Part shown: piece by piece, positions 7,198 to 16,364 of the stretch
Layout of the letters: the number at the start of each line of letters is the position of its first letter
Numbering within the stretch: the first letter of the stretch is position 1
Assembly: GCA_017557885.1 (NCBI GenBank)
Contig: JAFYXV010000002.1
Location: forward strand, 1-64,000
Reading direction: 5' to 3'
DNA: 64,000 nucleotides
From: a bacterium
Lineage (GTDB): Bacteria > Auribacterota > UBA3054
Made by a program: the position numbers and the translations under genes
The notes under the pieces: model-generated
Database searches by the model: none
What the model saw: the letters and a program-made list of their open reading frames with translations, nothing else
Told to the model about the DNA's origin: nothing

Positions 7198-8514
7198 ATG
7201 AAACTGGAAAACAAGATTTGGGATAAGGCGGAATGCTTATCAAGAGACGAGATCGAGAACATTCAGGTCCAGAGACTGAGAGCGACTGTCAAGCAGGTGA
7301 TGAACGTCCCCTTCTACGCAGAGAAGTTCAAGGAGATCGGCATAGGGCCTGAGGACATAAAAAGCGTAGCCGACGTGAAGCATCTCCCCTTCACGACCAA
7401 GGCCGACATGCGCAACAACTATCCTCTGGGACTGATGGCTGTGCCCAAGGAAAAAGTTTTGCGTTTCCACGGCTCCTCCGGCACGACGGGCAAACCGACC
7501 TTCGTCGCCTACACGAAAAACGACCTTGAGATGTGGTCCGACCTTGTGGCCCGCTTTTTGTACGCCGGCGGCGCCCGCCCCGGCAACACAGCCCAGATCA
7601 GTTTCGGCTACGGCCTCTTCACCGGCGGCTTCGGATTGCACTACGGCCTCGAGAAGATCGGCTCCTCCATCATCCCCGCCGCCAGCGGTAACACCAGGCG
7701 CCAGTTCACGCTCCTGCAGGACCTTCAGCCGGAACTTTTGGTCTGCACTCCGACCTACGCCCTGCGCCTCATAGAATACATGGAAGAGGAGAAGATCCCC
7801 AGGGAAAGTTTGAATCTGAAAGTGGCCTTCCTGGGCAGCGAGCCCTGGACCGAAGAGATGCGCCTCTACATCGAGGATAAGCTCCAGGTCAACACCTGCA
7901 ACAACTACGGTCTCTCGGAAGTCATAGGGCCTGGCATTTCTGGCGAGTGCGTCTATCACACCGGCATGCACATCCAGGAGGATTACTTCCTGGTGGAATG
8001 CCTGGATCCCGAAACGCTGGAGCCCGTTCCGGACGGACAGCTGGGAGAGCTGGTCATCACCGCCCTCAACAAGGAAGCTATGCCCATGATAAGATACCGC
8101 ACCAGAGACCTGGCCTACCTCATCAGCGACACCGACTGCCCCTGCGGCAGAACGACCAAGAGGATGAGCAGAATTAAAGGACGCTCCGACGACATGCTGA
8201 TAATAAGGGGCGTCAACGTCTTCCCCAGCCAGGTTGAAGAAGCGCTTCTGCAGTGCAAGGACGTCACGCCGAACTTCCTCATCGTATTGGACCGCCCCGG
8301 CTCCCTCGACCGCTCGGTCGTGAAAGTGGAGATGGCCCCGGCCTTCTTCTCCGACAAGATGAGCGAGATGCAGATGCTTAAAAACAGGCTGGAGGAGACC
8401 ATCCGCTCCTATACCGGCATCCACTTCGAAGTGGACCTGGTCCAGCCGCAAAGCATCGAGCGCTTCACCGGCAAAGCGGCCCGCGTAATCGACAATCGAC
8501 CCAAGGAAAAATAA
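7198..8514 (+). CDS. paaK: Phenylacetate-CoA ligase family protein (second copy)
   Basis: A 438-residue PaaK-family ligase with SSGTTGKPTFVAYT (phosphate loop), NYGLSEVIGPG, MPMIRYRTRD, a CPCGR cysteine pair and DDMLIIRGVNVFPSQVEE. It has all the elements needed to activate an aryl acid with ATP and CoA. Compared with the first copy the acid-binding region reads SFGYGLFTGGFGLHYG rather than NAYGYGLFTGGMGLHYG, so the substrate could be another arylacetate. The stop is 3 bp before the symporter ATG, tying ligase and transporter into one message. Confidence 0.88.
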   Translation: MKLENKIWDKAECLSRDEIENIQVQRLRATVKQVMNVPFYAEKFKEIGIGPEDIKSVADVKHLPFTTKADMRNNYPLGLMAVPKEKVLRFHGSSGTTGKPTFVAYTKNDLEMWSDLVARFLYAGGARPGNTAQISFGYGLFTGGFGLHYGLEKIGSSIIPAASGNTRRQFTLLQDLQPELLVCTPTYALRLIEYMEEEKIPRESLNLKVAFLGSEPWTEEMRLYIEDKLQVNTCNNYGLSEVIGPGISGECVYHTGMHIQEDYFLVECLDPETLEPVPDGQLGELVITALNKEAMPMIRYRTRDLAYLISDTDCPCGRTTKRMSRIKGRSDDMLIIRGVNVFPSQVEEALLQCKDVTPNFLIVLDRPGSLDRSVVKVEMAPAFFSDKMSEMQMLKNRLEETIRSYTGIHFEVDLVQPQSIERFTGKAARVIDNRPKEK

Positions 8515-8517
8515 AAA

Positions 8518-9987
8518 ATGTCATCCTTAACAACCATCCTTCTAGTTGCCTTCATTATTCTTCTGGTCACCACCGGCGTTTACGCCATGCGCAGGACCAA
8601 GAACCTTGAGGACTTCTTCCTGGGCGGCCGCAACGTCGGCCCCTGGATCTCGGCCTTCTCCTATGGAACCAGCTATTTCTCCGCGGTCATCTTCATCGGC
8701 TTTGCGGGAAGCTTAGGCTGGAAATTCGGCTATCCCGCCATGTCCATCGGAATAGGCAACGCCATTTTCGGCGCTCTTTTGGCCTGGATCGTTTTGGCAA
8801 AGAGAACGCGCCGCATGACCCAGAACCTCGGCGCCATGACCATGCCGGGCTTCTTCTGCGAGCGCTATGCGGCGCCGTATTTGAAGCCGCTGGCCGCCAT
8901 CATCATTTTCATTTTCCTTGTCCCCTATTCCGCTTCCGTTTACAAAGGCTTGGGCTATCTTTTCGTCGAGAACTTCAACATCCCCTACGAAGTGGCCTTG
9001 TGGCTCATGACCGGCGTGGCCGCCATCTACCTCATGCTGGGCGGGTACCTGGCCATGACTCTTACGGACTTCATCCAGGGCTTGATCATGCTGGCCGGCT
9101 CCATTCTGATCATGTGCCTTCTGGCCAACAAGGGCGGCGGCTGGGCTAATGTTTTCCAGAACATCACCGCCGCCAGGATCGAGCACACTCCCGTTTCCAC
9201 CTTCGGCTGGATAACGCTGGCTTCCGCCGTGATGATGACATCCTTTGCTCCCTGGGGCCTTCCTCAGATGATCCAGAAATATTACGCCATCAAGAACGAG
9301 AAGGTTATCTTCAAGGCCACGGTAATCACCACCATCTTCGCCATGATAATCGGCTGCGCGGCTTACTTCACCGGCGCCATGACGCACCTCTACTTCAAGG
9401 CCGGGCTCCCCGACGCCAAGGGCGTTTACGACACTCTGGTCCCCATCATGCTGAAGGATTGGCTGCCGGCTCCCCTGATGGCTCTGTTCCTGCTTTTAAT
9501 TCTGTCCGCTTCCATGAGCACGCTTTCCTCCCTGGTCTTGGTCTCAAGTTCGACAGTCACCATTGACTTCTACAAGGGCATCGTCAACAAGGAAGCTTCC
9601 GAGGGCACCACGGTCACATTGATGCGCATCATGAGCGCCATATTCCTGCTTCTCTCTTACGTAATAGCCCACTCCGACAGCAAGTTCATCGTGGACCTTA
9701 TGAGCTTAAGCTGGGGCGCCGTGGGCGGAGCCTTCATCGCTCCCTATCTTCTCGGCCTTTACTGGAAGGGCACGACCAAAGCGGGCGCCCTGGCCGGCAT
9801 CATCTGCGGCTTAGGCTTGCAGATGGTTTTGATCGCCCTTACTCCTCTTCCTTCCACGCTTTGCTCCATGATCTCCATCATCGTTCCTTTCGCGGTGGTG
9901 CCCATCGTTAGCTCCTTCACGGAAAAAGTTCCGCAGGAAGTGGTGGAAAAGGCTTTCAGAGTCCCCGCCGAAACGCCGGAACAATAA
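8518..9987 (+). CDS. Sodium:solute symporter (SSS family)
   Basis: A 489-residue membrane protein with about 13 hydrophobic segments. The start carries the SSS signature region NLEDFFLGGRNVGPW (TM1-TM2 loop), and YLMLGGYLAMTLTDFIQG near residue 180 matches the family pattern GG..A...TD..Q that lines the Na+ and substrate path. It takes up an organic solute with Na+. The family covers acetate, proline, pantothenate, sugars and phenylacetate, so the substrate is not fixed by sequence. Being 3 bp behind a PaaK gene, an aryl acid or another carboxylate is the reasonable inference. It ends 21 bp before a shared terminator. Confidence 0.88.
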   Translation: MSSLTTILLVAFIILLVTTGVYAMRRTKNLEDFFLGGRNVGPWISAFSYGTSYFSAVIFIGFAGSLGWKFGYPAMSIGIGNAIFGALLAWIVLAKRTRRMTQNLGAMTMPGFFCERYAAPYLKPLAAIIIFIFLVPYSASVYKGLGYLFVENFNIPYEVALWLMTGVAAIYLMLGGYLAMTLTDFIQGLIMLAGSILIMCLLANKGGGWANVFQNITAARIEHTPVSTFGWITLASAVMMTSFAPWGLPQMIQKYYAIKNEKVIFKATVITTIFAMIIGCAAYFTGAMTHLYFKAGLPDAKGVYDTLVPIMLKDWLPAPLMALFLLLILSASMSTLSSLVLVSSSTVTIDFYKGIVNKEASEGTTVTLMRIMSAIFLLLSYVIAHSDSKFIVDLMSLSWGAVGGAFIAPYLLGLYWKGTTKAGALAGIICGLGLQMVLIALTPLPSTLCSMISIIVPFAVVPIVSSFTEKVPQEVVEKAFRVPAETPEQ

Positions 9988-10007
9988 AAACTTTTCGCGC
10001 TGAAAAC

Positions 10008-10045
10008 AAAAAGCGGCAGCCTTCAAGGCTGCCGCTTTTTTTGCC
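10008..10045. terminator. Bidirectional intrinsic terminator
   Basis: A 14-bp perfect stem (AAAAAGCGGCAGCC / GGCTGCCGCTTTTT) with a 5-nt loop TTCAA, A-rich on the left and T-rich on the right. It lies between the convergent symporter and lipoprotein genes and can end transcription in both directions. Confidence 0.9.
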
Positions 10046-10059
10046 GTTTGGCCAATTTA

Positions 10060-10689
10060 TCACTTCGCTTGGTTTTCGCGCAAAACGAACCGGAAGCCCA
10101 GGTCGCCCTGGACGGCGTCCGTCTGCTTTTCCTGCTCTTCTTCTTCGTAGAGCTCCATGATGTGCCACATGCGGCCGCGCCAGGTGTAGGCGCCGCCTTC
10201 TTTCATAACGACCCACTCCCAGCAGATGGGCTGGTCGTTCTCGCTGATCTTGCCGGAGAGGAAAGCGAAGTCCCACTGCTGGGCGGAAGGAAGCGAGAAC
10301 TGCTCGCCGGGATTGTCCTTTTTAAGCTTGGCCAGGGCTTTCTCGATCTGCTCGAAGGGGGTGGAGAAAGCCGCGTCGTCGCCGTCCTCGCTCCCGATGA
10401 GTTTCGAGAGCTGCTTCTTGGTCATGGGGTTCGCCATGATGAAATAATTCTCCTCGTTGGAGGAGCGCAGCGAACCGACCGTAATGGTGCCTGGCTTGAC
10501 CTTCACGAAAAGGAGCGCGGCGGGATCAAGATTTTTCGGGCGTTCGGAAAGATACTCCAGCTTGGCCTTGCCGCCTTCGGCGCTGATCAGGGCGTAGTCA
10601 AAATCGCCCTGGACGGGCTTGGAAGCTTTCTTGCCGAAGCAGGCGGTGATCGCAAGGGAAACAAAGATAAGGAACAAAATTTTTTTCAT
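10060..10689 (-). CDS. Lipoprotein with a degenerate formylglycine-generating-enzyme-like (SUMF1) domain
   Basis: A 209-residue protein with a lipoprotein signal (MKKILFLIFVSLAITAC, Cys 17). The mature part resembles an FGE-sulfatase/SUMF1 fold: NPMTKKQLSKLIG (like the family PVTNAQY region), LPSAQQWDFAF (like LPTEAEWEYA), WEWV and the terminal GFRFVL (like GFRV). It lacks the cysteine pair used for formylglycine formation and much of the usual 250 residues, so catalysis is unlikely; a binding role is more plausible. It is the last gene of the operon and overlaps tcdA by 4 bp. No partner sulfatase is in the window. Confidence 0.65.
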   Translation of the reverse strand: MKKILFLIFVSLAITACFGKKASKPVQGDFDYALISAEGGKAKLEYLSERPKNLDPAALLFVKVKPGTITVGSLRSSNEENYFIMANPMTKKQLSKLIGSEDGDDAAFSTPFEQIEKALAKLKKDNPGEQFSLPSAQQWDFAFLSGKISENDQPICWEWVVMKEGGAYTWRGRMWHIMELYEEEEQEKQTDAVQGDLGFRFVLRENQAK

Positions 10690-11372
10690 AATTCTTTACA
10701 GAAGGTGTTGATTACAAAGGCGGCCATATTTATGCCTGCGGCGGCGGGGACCATGCCGGAACTCGGAAGCGGCAAGCCTTTTTCCACCTCGCAGGGCGTT
10801 TCTTTCGACATAACTACGGGAACAACCTTGGAAGTTGGCTCATCCCGTAATAATTTTCTCAATTTTCTGGCTAGAGGGCAAGCGCTGGTCTTGCCGAGGG
10901 TGGTGACGATGATCTTGGAGGGGTCCGTTCTCCTGGCGGTGCCCATGGAGGAAACGATCGGAATACCGTTTTTCAAGGCGAAAAGGATGAGTTCCGCTTT
11001 CGCCGGAATGTCGTCGATAGCGTCTATTATAAAATCGGCGTCCTTGGGAACGATCAGTTCGATATTGTCGGCGGTCAGGAATTCCGGAACGGCGTTCACC
11101 TCGATAGCGGGATCGATCTTGGCGATCCTTTCCTTGGCGGCTTGGGCTTTCTTTTGTCCGAGCGTCTCAAGCGTGGCGTAGAGCTGGCGGTTCAGGTTTG
11201 ATTCCTCGAAGACGTCGCCGTCGATGAGGGTGAAACTTTTTATGCCGGCTCTCGCCAGGTTCTCCAGGGCGTAAAGGCCGACGCCGCCCAAGCCCACGAG
11301 AACGATCTTCTTCCCGCGGAAAGCAGCGGCTTTTTCCGCGCTGTAAAGGAGGGCTGTGCGGTCAACTGTCAT
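10686..11372 (-). CDS. tcdA: tRNA threonylcarbamoyladenosine dehydratase (E1-like, ThiF/HesA family)
   Basis: 228 residues from the ATG at 11370-11372; the longer open frame upstream is only queA sequence in another frame. The ATP-binding Rossmann motif GLGGVGLYALENLARAGI is followed by LIDGDVFEESNLNRQLYA and FIIDAIDDIPAKAEL, the TcdA order. TcdA uses ATP to cyclise t6A37 in ANN-decoding tRNAs to ct6A. It is shorter than E. coli TcdA (268) at the C-terminus. A MoeB/ThiF role is less likely because no sulfur-carrier partner is nearby. The start overlaps the queA stop as ATGA, grouping two tRNA-modification genes. Confidence 0.82.
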   Translation of the reverse strand: MTVDRTALLYSAEKAAAFRGKKIVLVGLGGVGLYALENLARAGIKSFTLIDGDVFEESNLNRQLYATLETLGQKKAQAAKERIAKIDPAIEVNAVPEFLTADNIELIVPKDADFIIDAIDDIPAKAELILFALKNGIPIVSSMGTARRTDPSKIIVTTLGKTSACPLARKLRKLLRDEPTSKVVPVVMSKETPCEVEKGLPLPSSGMVPAAAGINMAAFVINTFCKEL

Positions 11373-12439
11373 CTCAGGTCCTCCAAAAGCATGCAGTCGC
11401 CGTAAGAGAAAAAGCGGTAGCGCTCTTTTACGGCCAGTTCGTAGATCCTCCGCCACTCGTCGCCAACGAGCGCGGCCACCAGCATGAGGAGCGTGGATTT
11501 CGGCAGATGAAAGTTCGTCAGCAGGGCGTCGATGGATCTGACCTTGACGGGCGGATGGATGAAGATGCTCGTGGCCAGCAAGCCGGAACGGAATTTTCCC
11601 TCCTCGTCCAGGCAGGATTCCAAAACTCTCAGAGAGGTCGTTCCCACCGCTATTATCCTTCTGCCCTCGCTCCTGGCCTTGTTCAAAAGCTCCGCCTGCT
11701 CGGGGGTGAAGGTAAAGGTCTCCTCGTGCATCTCGTGCTGGCGGATGTCGTTCACTTTGACAGGCTTGAAAGTTCCCAAGCCCACGTTCAGGGTAACTTC
11801 CAGAAGCGTCACGCCGAGATCTTTCAGAGCTTTTAAAATTTCCGGCGTGAAATGAAGGCCGGCGGTGGGGGCCGCCACGGCCCGGCCGCTCTTGGCATAG
11901 ACGGTCTGGTAGCGTTCCCGATCCGCAGCCTCTGAAGGGCCTTTGGGGCGCTCTATATAGGGAGGGAGGGGAACTGTCCCCTCTTTTTCCAAAAACGCGT
12001 TTACGGCGGCGCTGGAGGCCTCGAAGCGCACTCTCCGCTGACCATCCGGGAGTATTTCCGTAAATTCACCCAATAAATCGCCGCAAACGACCCTGACCCC
12101 CGGTTTGCAGGAGTGGCCCGGGCGGACGGTGGCGACGAATTCACCCTCGCCTTCTTCTTTGGTAAGCAGGAGCTCTATTTTCGTTCCGGTGTCGGCTCTT
12201 TTGACGTAAAGCCTGGCCGGGATCACTTTGCAGTTGTTCAGAACGAGCACATCGCCGGCCTTGAAGTATGAGACGATGTCCCTGAATATCCCCTGGGTGA
12301 TCTTGCCGCTGGCTTTGGAGTAGCGGATGAGCCGGCTCTCGTCCCTTTTGGGCGCGGGCTGCTGGGCGATGAGCTCCTTGGGCAAAAAGTATTCGTAAGC
12401 CCTCAGGTCCCACCAGGGATATTTCTCGTTTTCACTCAT
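11369..12439 (-). CDS. queA: S-adenosylmethionine:tRNA ribosyltransferase-isomerase
   Basis: 356 residues from the ATG at 12437-12439 (MSENEKYPWW), which overlaps the stop of the SpoIID gene as ATGA; an earlier in-frame start would lie inside that gene. Family motifs: YFLPKELIAQQPAPKRDESRL cut to YFLPKELIAQQPAPKRDE here, AAPTAGLHFTPEIL, NVGLGTFKPV and NFHLPKSTLLMLVAAL. QueA transfers the ribosyl part of SAM to preQ1 in tRNA to make epoxyqueuosine, the penultimate step to queuosine at position 34. Length is normal. Cytoplasmic. Confidence 0.95.
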   Translation of the reverse strand: MSENEKYPWWDLRAYEYFLPKELIAQQPAPKRDESRLIRYSKASGKITQGIFRDIVSYFKAGDVLVLNNCKVIPARLYVKRADTGTKIELLLTKEEGEGEFVATVRPGHSCKPGVRVVCGDLLGEFTEILPDGQRRVRFEASSAAVNAFLEKEGTVPLPPYIERPKGPSEAADRERYQTVYAKSGRAVAAPTAGLHFTPEILKALKDLGVTLLEVTLNVGLGTFKPVKVNDIRQHEMHEETFTFTPEQAELLNKARSEGRRIIAVGTTSLRVLESCLDEEGKFRSGLLATSIFIHPPVKVRSIDALLTNFHLPKSTLLMLVAALVGDEWRRIYELAVKERYRFFSYGDCMLLEDLR

Positions 12440-13605
12440 CTGAGTTTGGCGCCCTTGTAGAAAAACTCCACCATCTGCTGGCTTGTCCAGCCCTGCTCGG
12501 CCATGGTCTTGGTGCACCACTGGCAAAGGCCCACGCCGTGTCCCCAGCCGTTGCCGCGGAAAACATAGTTCCCGCTCTTTACGTCAAGATAAAACTTGGT
12601 GGACTTGATGACGTCGTAGCCCACGGCCTTCCTCAGCTGCTCGCCCGTCAAAACCACAGACTTCGAGCTGTCGCCGAAACTTATCTGCGCCACTCTCTCC
12701 GACCCGAAGCGTTTCAGGATCTTGAAACTTCTGGCCTCGCCGGCGTCGAAGCCAGCGGCTTTCAATTTGGCGGCCAAAGTCTTCATGGGAATAGTGTACT
12801 CCCAGGAATAGTGCTTGCAGCCCTTGCAGAAGGGCGAGGCGTGGCCCGCGGGGTAAGTGCTGACGTTGCTGAAGATCTTTTCCCCGTCCTCCGTGGCGCC
12901 GCCGCAGCAGGTGTGGAAGAAAGTCAAAAGCGGCTTGCCTTCGAATTCCAGATAAGAGCCGGCGGTCTCATAGACCGCGGCGGTGGTGCTTGGCGCTTCC
13001 GCGCTGGCGCCGCCGTAAAGCTGATCAAGCGGCGCCTGCAGGTCGAAATCCTTGCCCTTCATGGCCTCGCGCTTGGCAATAGTGTAGGAGCGGGAAACGA
13101 TGGCCTGGGCTTTCAGGGCCTCGGAGGGCCAGGAGGCGAAGGTCTCCTTGGGCACCACGCCGCAAAGATACTCTTCCAAGCCCAAGTGATTCACTACGGT
13201 AAGCTCGCTGCCGGAGGCAATAAGTTCAATCTGTCCCCTGTATCTTACGCCGTCCACGTCTATGAGCTGCCCCTCCTCGGGGATGAACATGATCCTTTTG
13301 ACGGCTTTTTTGCCCTGGCCGACCTGGCCGTTTATGGCCACCAATCCGTTGCGGGACGAGAAGACGGCGTTCTGCACTTTGGAGAAACGTCCGATGAAGG
13401 CGCCGCTGGTCTGGTCGTAATAGGAGCCCGGGCCCGGGATGGAGATGTTTACGGAGGAGGCCTTGAGCTTCACGGCCACTCTGACTGTTTCCTGCTTCGA
13501 AACTATCGCCCCGGTTATCGGGATGATCGCTTCCGAAGTCACGCCGCAGCCCGCCAGGACCATGAGGCAGGCCAGAAGAAGGGAGGATCTTAAAAAAGTT
13601 TTCAT
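12436..13605 (-). CDS. SpoIID/LytB-domain lipoprotein (lytic-amidase-enhancer type)
   Basis: A 389-residue protein with a lipoprotein signal (SSLLLACLMVLAGC, Cys about 20). From about residue 120 it shows the SpoIID/LytB domain: LEEYLCGVVPKE, WPSEALKAQAIVSRSYT, and the end GNGWGHGVGLCQWC. SpoIID-type proteins are peptidoglycan lytic transglycosylases acting on denuded glycans, or amidase enhancers (LytB). In a non-sporulating Gram-negative it should work at the cell wall from the outer or inner membrane. Four cysteines (THTCCGG, FCKGCKHY) could form disulfides. It is 2 bp downstream of lepB. Confidence 0.85.
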   Translation of the reverse strand: MKTFLRSSLLLACLMVLAGCGVTSEAIIPITGAIVSKQETVRVAVKLKASSVNISIPGPGSYYDQTSGAFIGRFSKVQNAVFSSRNGLVAINGQVGQGKKAVKRIMFIPEEGQLIDVDGVRYRGQIELIASGSELTVVNHLGLEEYLCGVVPKETFASWPSEALKAQAIVSRSYTIAKREAMKGKDFDLQAPLDQLYGGASAEAPSTTAAVYETAGSYLEFEGKPLLTFFHTCCGGATEDGEKIFSNVSTYPAGHASPFCKGCKHYSWEYTIPMKTLAAKLKAAGFDAGEARSFKILKRFGSERVAQISFGDSSKSVVLTGEQLRKAVGYDVIKSTKFYLDVKSGNYVFRGNGWGHGVGLCQWCTKTMAEQGWTSQQMVEFFYKGAKLR

Positions 13606-13607
13606 TT

Positions 13608-14411
13608 CTAATGGATGGCTCGAATTCTTTTAAAGGGCAGATAAACGCACAAAGCCCGGCCTTTCAGGGTGTCCCGGTGAGCGAAGCCCCAGTAACGGCT
13701 GTCCGCGGAATGGGCGGAGTTGTCGCCCAGCATAAAGAAGCAGTTTTCGGGTACCCTTATCTCCGCGGAGACTTCGTCCTTGATGACATGGACTTTCCTT
13801 TTGCCAACCATGACATAGTTGCGCTCGCCCTCCACGGGGCGGATGGAACGGAAAGGCACGCCGTCGATGTAGAGGGCGTCGTAGATCTCCCTGTTGCCGG
13901 TGCGGCGCTCCACGTCCAGGACCTGGTTGGCGATGGTCTGCAGCTGCTTGGAGAAAAGCCCGTCGCAGGTGTAGCGCACATAGCTGGCCGTAGCGGGGCG
14001 GTTGGTCACGATATGATCGTTGACGTAAAGGAAGCCGTCCTTTATTCTGACCCGGTCCCCCGGAGTCCCGGCGCAGCGCTTGATGTAGTCGATGTTGCGG
14101 TTGGCGGGATGCTCGAAGACCACCACCTCTCCCACTTCCGGGAGCTTCATGAAAGGAAGCATCCAATAGCCCTGGGGCAGCGGAAGCGTCCAGTCAACGA
14201 GAGGGATCTTCACCTTGCAGTTGAAGCCGTAGGCGCAGCGCAGCACGAAGATATGGTCGCCGAAGCCCCGCCCCATTTCCTTGGCGCCGTACAAAGTCGG
14301 CTCCATGCTGCCGGTGGGTATCTTGAAGAGCTCGATGGTGTTCGATTTCAAAAACAGGGCGGCCAGGATAAGGCCCGCCGTGACCAGTACGCTTTTCAGA
14401 GTCTTGTTCAT
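13608..14411 (-). CDS. lepB: Signal peptidase I
   Basis: 267 residues with an N-terminal membrane segment (about 8-24) followed by the catalytic serine box IPTGSMEPTL (Ser near 36), the lysine box IDYIKRCAGTPGDRV (Lys near 118) and the C-terminal GDNSAHSADSRYWG. It is the membrane-bound Ser/Lys protease that removes Sec and Tat signal peptides outside the cytoplasm. An insert between the two boxes (CAYGFNCKVKIPLVDW) makes it longer than Gram-positive types. One base separates it from rho. Confidence 0.95.
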   Translation of the reverse strand: MNKTLKSVLVTAGLILAALFLKSNTIELFKIPTGSMEPTLYGAKEMGRGFGDHIFVLRCAYGFNCKVKIPLVDWTLPLPQGYWMLPFMKLPEVGEVVVFEHPANRNIDYIKRCAGTPGDRVRIKDGFLYVNDHIVTNRPATASYVRYTCDGLFSKQLQTIANQVLDVERRTGNREIYDALYIDGVPFRSIRPVEGERNYVMVGKRKVHVIKDEVSAEIRVPENCFFMLGDNSAHSADSRYWGFAHRDTLKGRALCVYLPFKRIRAIH

Positions 14412-14412
14412 T

Positions 14413-16356
14413 TTAACGATCTTTCAGCATTCTTAAAAGTTCCGCGTTGGTGCCGGTCAGCCGGACCTGCTTGATGAGCAGCTCCATTTTGGCCAGGGGC
14501 GTCATCTCGGAAAGCATTTTTCTCAGTTGCCAGACTTTCTGCAATTCTTCAGGATCAAAAAGCAGCTCCTCCTTCCTCGTGCCGGAACGGTCGATGTCGA
14601 TGGCCGGGAAAACGCGCTTTTCGCTGATGCGGCGGTCCAGGACCACCTCCATGTTGCCGGTCCCCTTGAACTCCTCGTAGATGAGGTCGTCCATGCGGCT
14701 GCCGGTCTCTATGAGAGCAGTGGCGATGATGGTCAGGCTGCCGCCGTCCTCAATGCTTCTGGCGGCGCCGAAGAAGCGCTTGGGCTTCTGAATGGCGCTG
14801 GCGTCCATGCCGCCGGAAAGGATCTTGCCGCTCAGGTTGTGGCCGTAGTTGTAAACTCTGGCCAGACGGGTAAGGCTGTCCAGCAGGATGAAGACGTCTT
14901 TGCCGTGCTCGACTAATCTCTTGGCTTTTTCCAAGACCATCTCGGCCACCTGGATATGGCGGTCGCCGCTTTCGTCGAAGGTGGAGCTGACCACTTCGCC
15001 TTTCACGGTGCGCTGCATGTCGGTGACCTCCTCCGGCCGCTCGTCTATAAGCAGCATTATAAGCTCCACGCTGGGATAGTTGAAGGAAATGGCGTTGGCG
15101 ATATCCCGCAGGAGAAGCGTCTTGCCGGCCCTGGGAGGAGCCACAATGAGTCCGCGCTGGCCTTTCCCTATTGGGGAGATAAGGTCCATGATGCGGGTGG
15201 AGATCCCGTCGGGCTTGTATTCCATCATATAGCGCTCCGCCGAGAACTGGGGCGTCAGCTCGTCAAAGACGGTGATGTGGCTCTTGTTTTCCGGAGGATC
15301 GTAATTGACGGCGGAAACTTTTATGACGGCGCCGCTCTTCTCGATCATCCTGGGCCGGCGGAAAACGCCGTAGATCGTGTCGCCCTTCTTAAGCGAGAAA
15401 CGCCTGATCTGGGTGGGAGAAACGTAAACGTCGTCGTCGCAGATAAGGTAATTGCGTTCGCTGCGGCGCAAAAAGCCGTAGCTCCCGCCTCTGGGGATAT
15501 CCAGCACGCCTTTGCCGAAACGGAATCCGTGCTTCGCGTATTCGCTGCGCATGATCTCATAGATGAGGTCGGTGCGGCGCAGTTCAGATATGCGCTTGAC
15601 GCCGTTGGCTTCCGCGAATCCTCTGAGGATCTCGTTGGACTTGCCCAGAAGGAAAGATATGTTAACCAGGTCGCTGTCAACGTTGACGTCGTCCGGAGTG
15701 CACTCCGCCGGAGTCTCCGGGCCCTCGTCTTCCTTGCCGGCGGGCTTTTCCTCCGCTTCGGAGCCTTCCTCCTCCGCCTTCCCTTCGCCCTCCGTCTCCG
15801 TTTCCGCGTTTTTGCGGCGGCGGGAGTGGCGGCGGCGCAAAGGGCGGGCGGAACTTTCCTCCACCGCGTCAGTCGTCTCTTCCTGTTCGTTCTCTTGAGC
15901 GGACTCAGTTTTCGCCGGATCAGCCGGCTTCTCTTCAGGCACCGCGCCCTCGGGAATGGCTTCGTCGTCTATGCAGAGATGCAAAGGCCGGCCTACGCCG
16001 AACTCCCCGGGGTCCTCGCCTTTGATAGGCTCGCCGGTGAAGAACTCCATGTCCGGCCCGTGGTACAAATGCACGATCCGCGCGCTGTCCTGGGCTTTCG
16101 GCTTGCGGCCCGCTTTCTTCTTCACGGGCCGTTCCACCACCGCGGCGTTGGGATCCTCGCCTTTTATCGGTTCGCCGTAGTATATCTCAGCGCTCAGGTC
16201 GATGCTTTTCCCTTTCTTCTTTTCTTCTTCGTCTTCCACGTAAACCACGGGATAGAGATCCAGCAGTTCCTTGGGGATCTCCTCTTTGGTTGCGTAGCGT
16301 TTCGGTCTGCCGGGCTTGCCGGTAACTAATCTGTAATAACCTTTCTTTTCTTCCAT
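14413..16356 (-). CDS. rho: Transcription termination factor Rho with a long charged N-terminal extension
   Basis: 647 residues from the ATG at 16354-16356, which has GAGGAA just upstream; the TTG 12 bp earlier overlaps the coaE stop and is less likely. Residues from about 235 on are standard Rho: RNA-binding fold with [14 protein letters not shown]-loop [12 protein letters not shown], Walker [17 protein letters not shown], and the Q/R-loop region. The first 230 residues are not standard: KPGRPKR and GRKPKAQ basic stretches, two copies of GEPIKGEDP, and long Glu/Ala/Lys-rich low-complexity sequence. Such extensions in other bacteria help RNA binding or phase separation. Rho ends transcription of untranslated RNA and releases it by ATP-driven translocation. 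Confidence 0.95.
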   Translation of the reverse strand: MEEKKGYYRLVTGKPGRPKRYATKEEIPKELLDLYPVVYVEDEEEKKKGKSIDLSAEIYYGEPIKGEDPNAAVVERPVKKKAGRKPKAQDSARIVHLYHGPDMEFFTGEPIKGEDPGEFGVGRPLHLCIDDEAIPEGAVPEEKPADPAKTESAQENEQEETTDAVEESSARPLRRRHSRRRKNAETETEGEGKAEEEGSEAEEKPAGKEDEGPETPAECTPDDVNVDSDLVNISFLLGKSNEILRGFAEANGVKRISELRRTDLIYEIMRSEYAKHGFRFGKGVLDIPRGGSYGFLRRSERNYLICDDDVYVSPTQIRRFSLKKGDTIYGVFRRPRMIEKSGAVIKVSAVNYDPPENKSHITVFDELTPQFSAERYMMEYKPDGISTRIMDLISPIGKGQRGLIVAPPRAGKTLLLRDIANAISFNYPSVELIMLLIDERPEEVTDMQRTVKGEVVSSTFDESGDRHIQVAEMVLEKAKRLVEHGKDVFILLDSLTRLARVYNYGHNLSGKILSGGMDASAIQKPKRFFGAARSIEDGGSLTIIATALIETGSRMDDLIYEEFKGTGNMEVVLDRRISEKRVFPAIDIDRSGTRKEELLFDPEELQKVWQLRKMLSEMTPLAKMELLIKQVRLTGTNAELLRMLKDR

Positions 16357-16364
16357 AATATTCC

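Noticed and set aside
12436-13605. Sporulation gene spoIID as a sign of an endospore former
   Set aside because: SpoIID/LytB domains occur widely in non-sporulating bacteria; no other sporulation gene is in the window.
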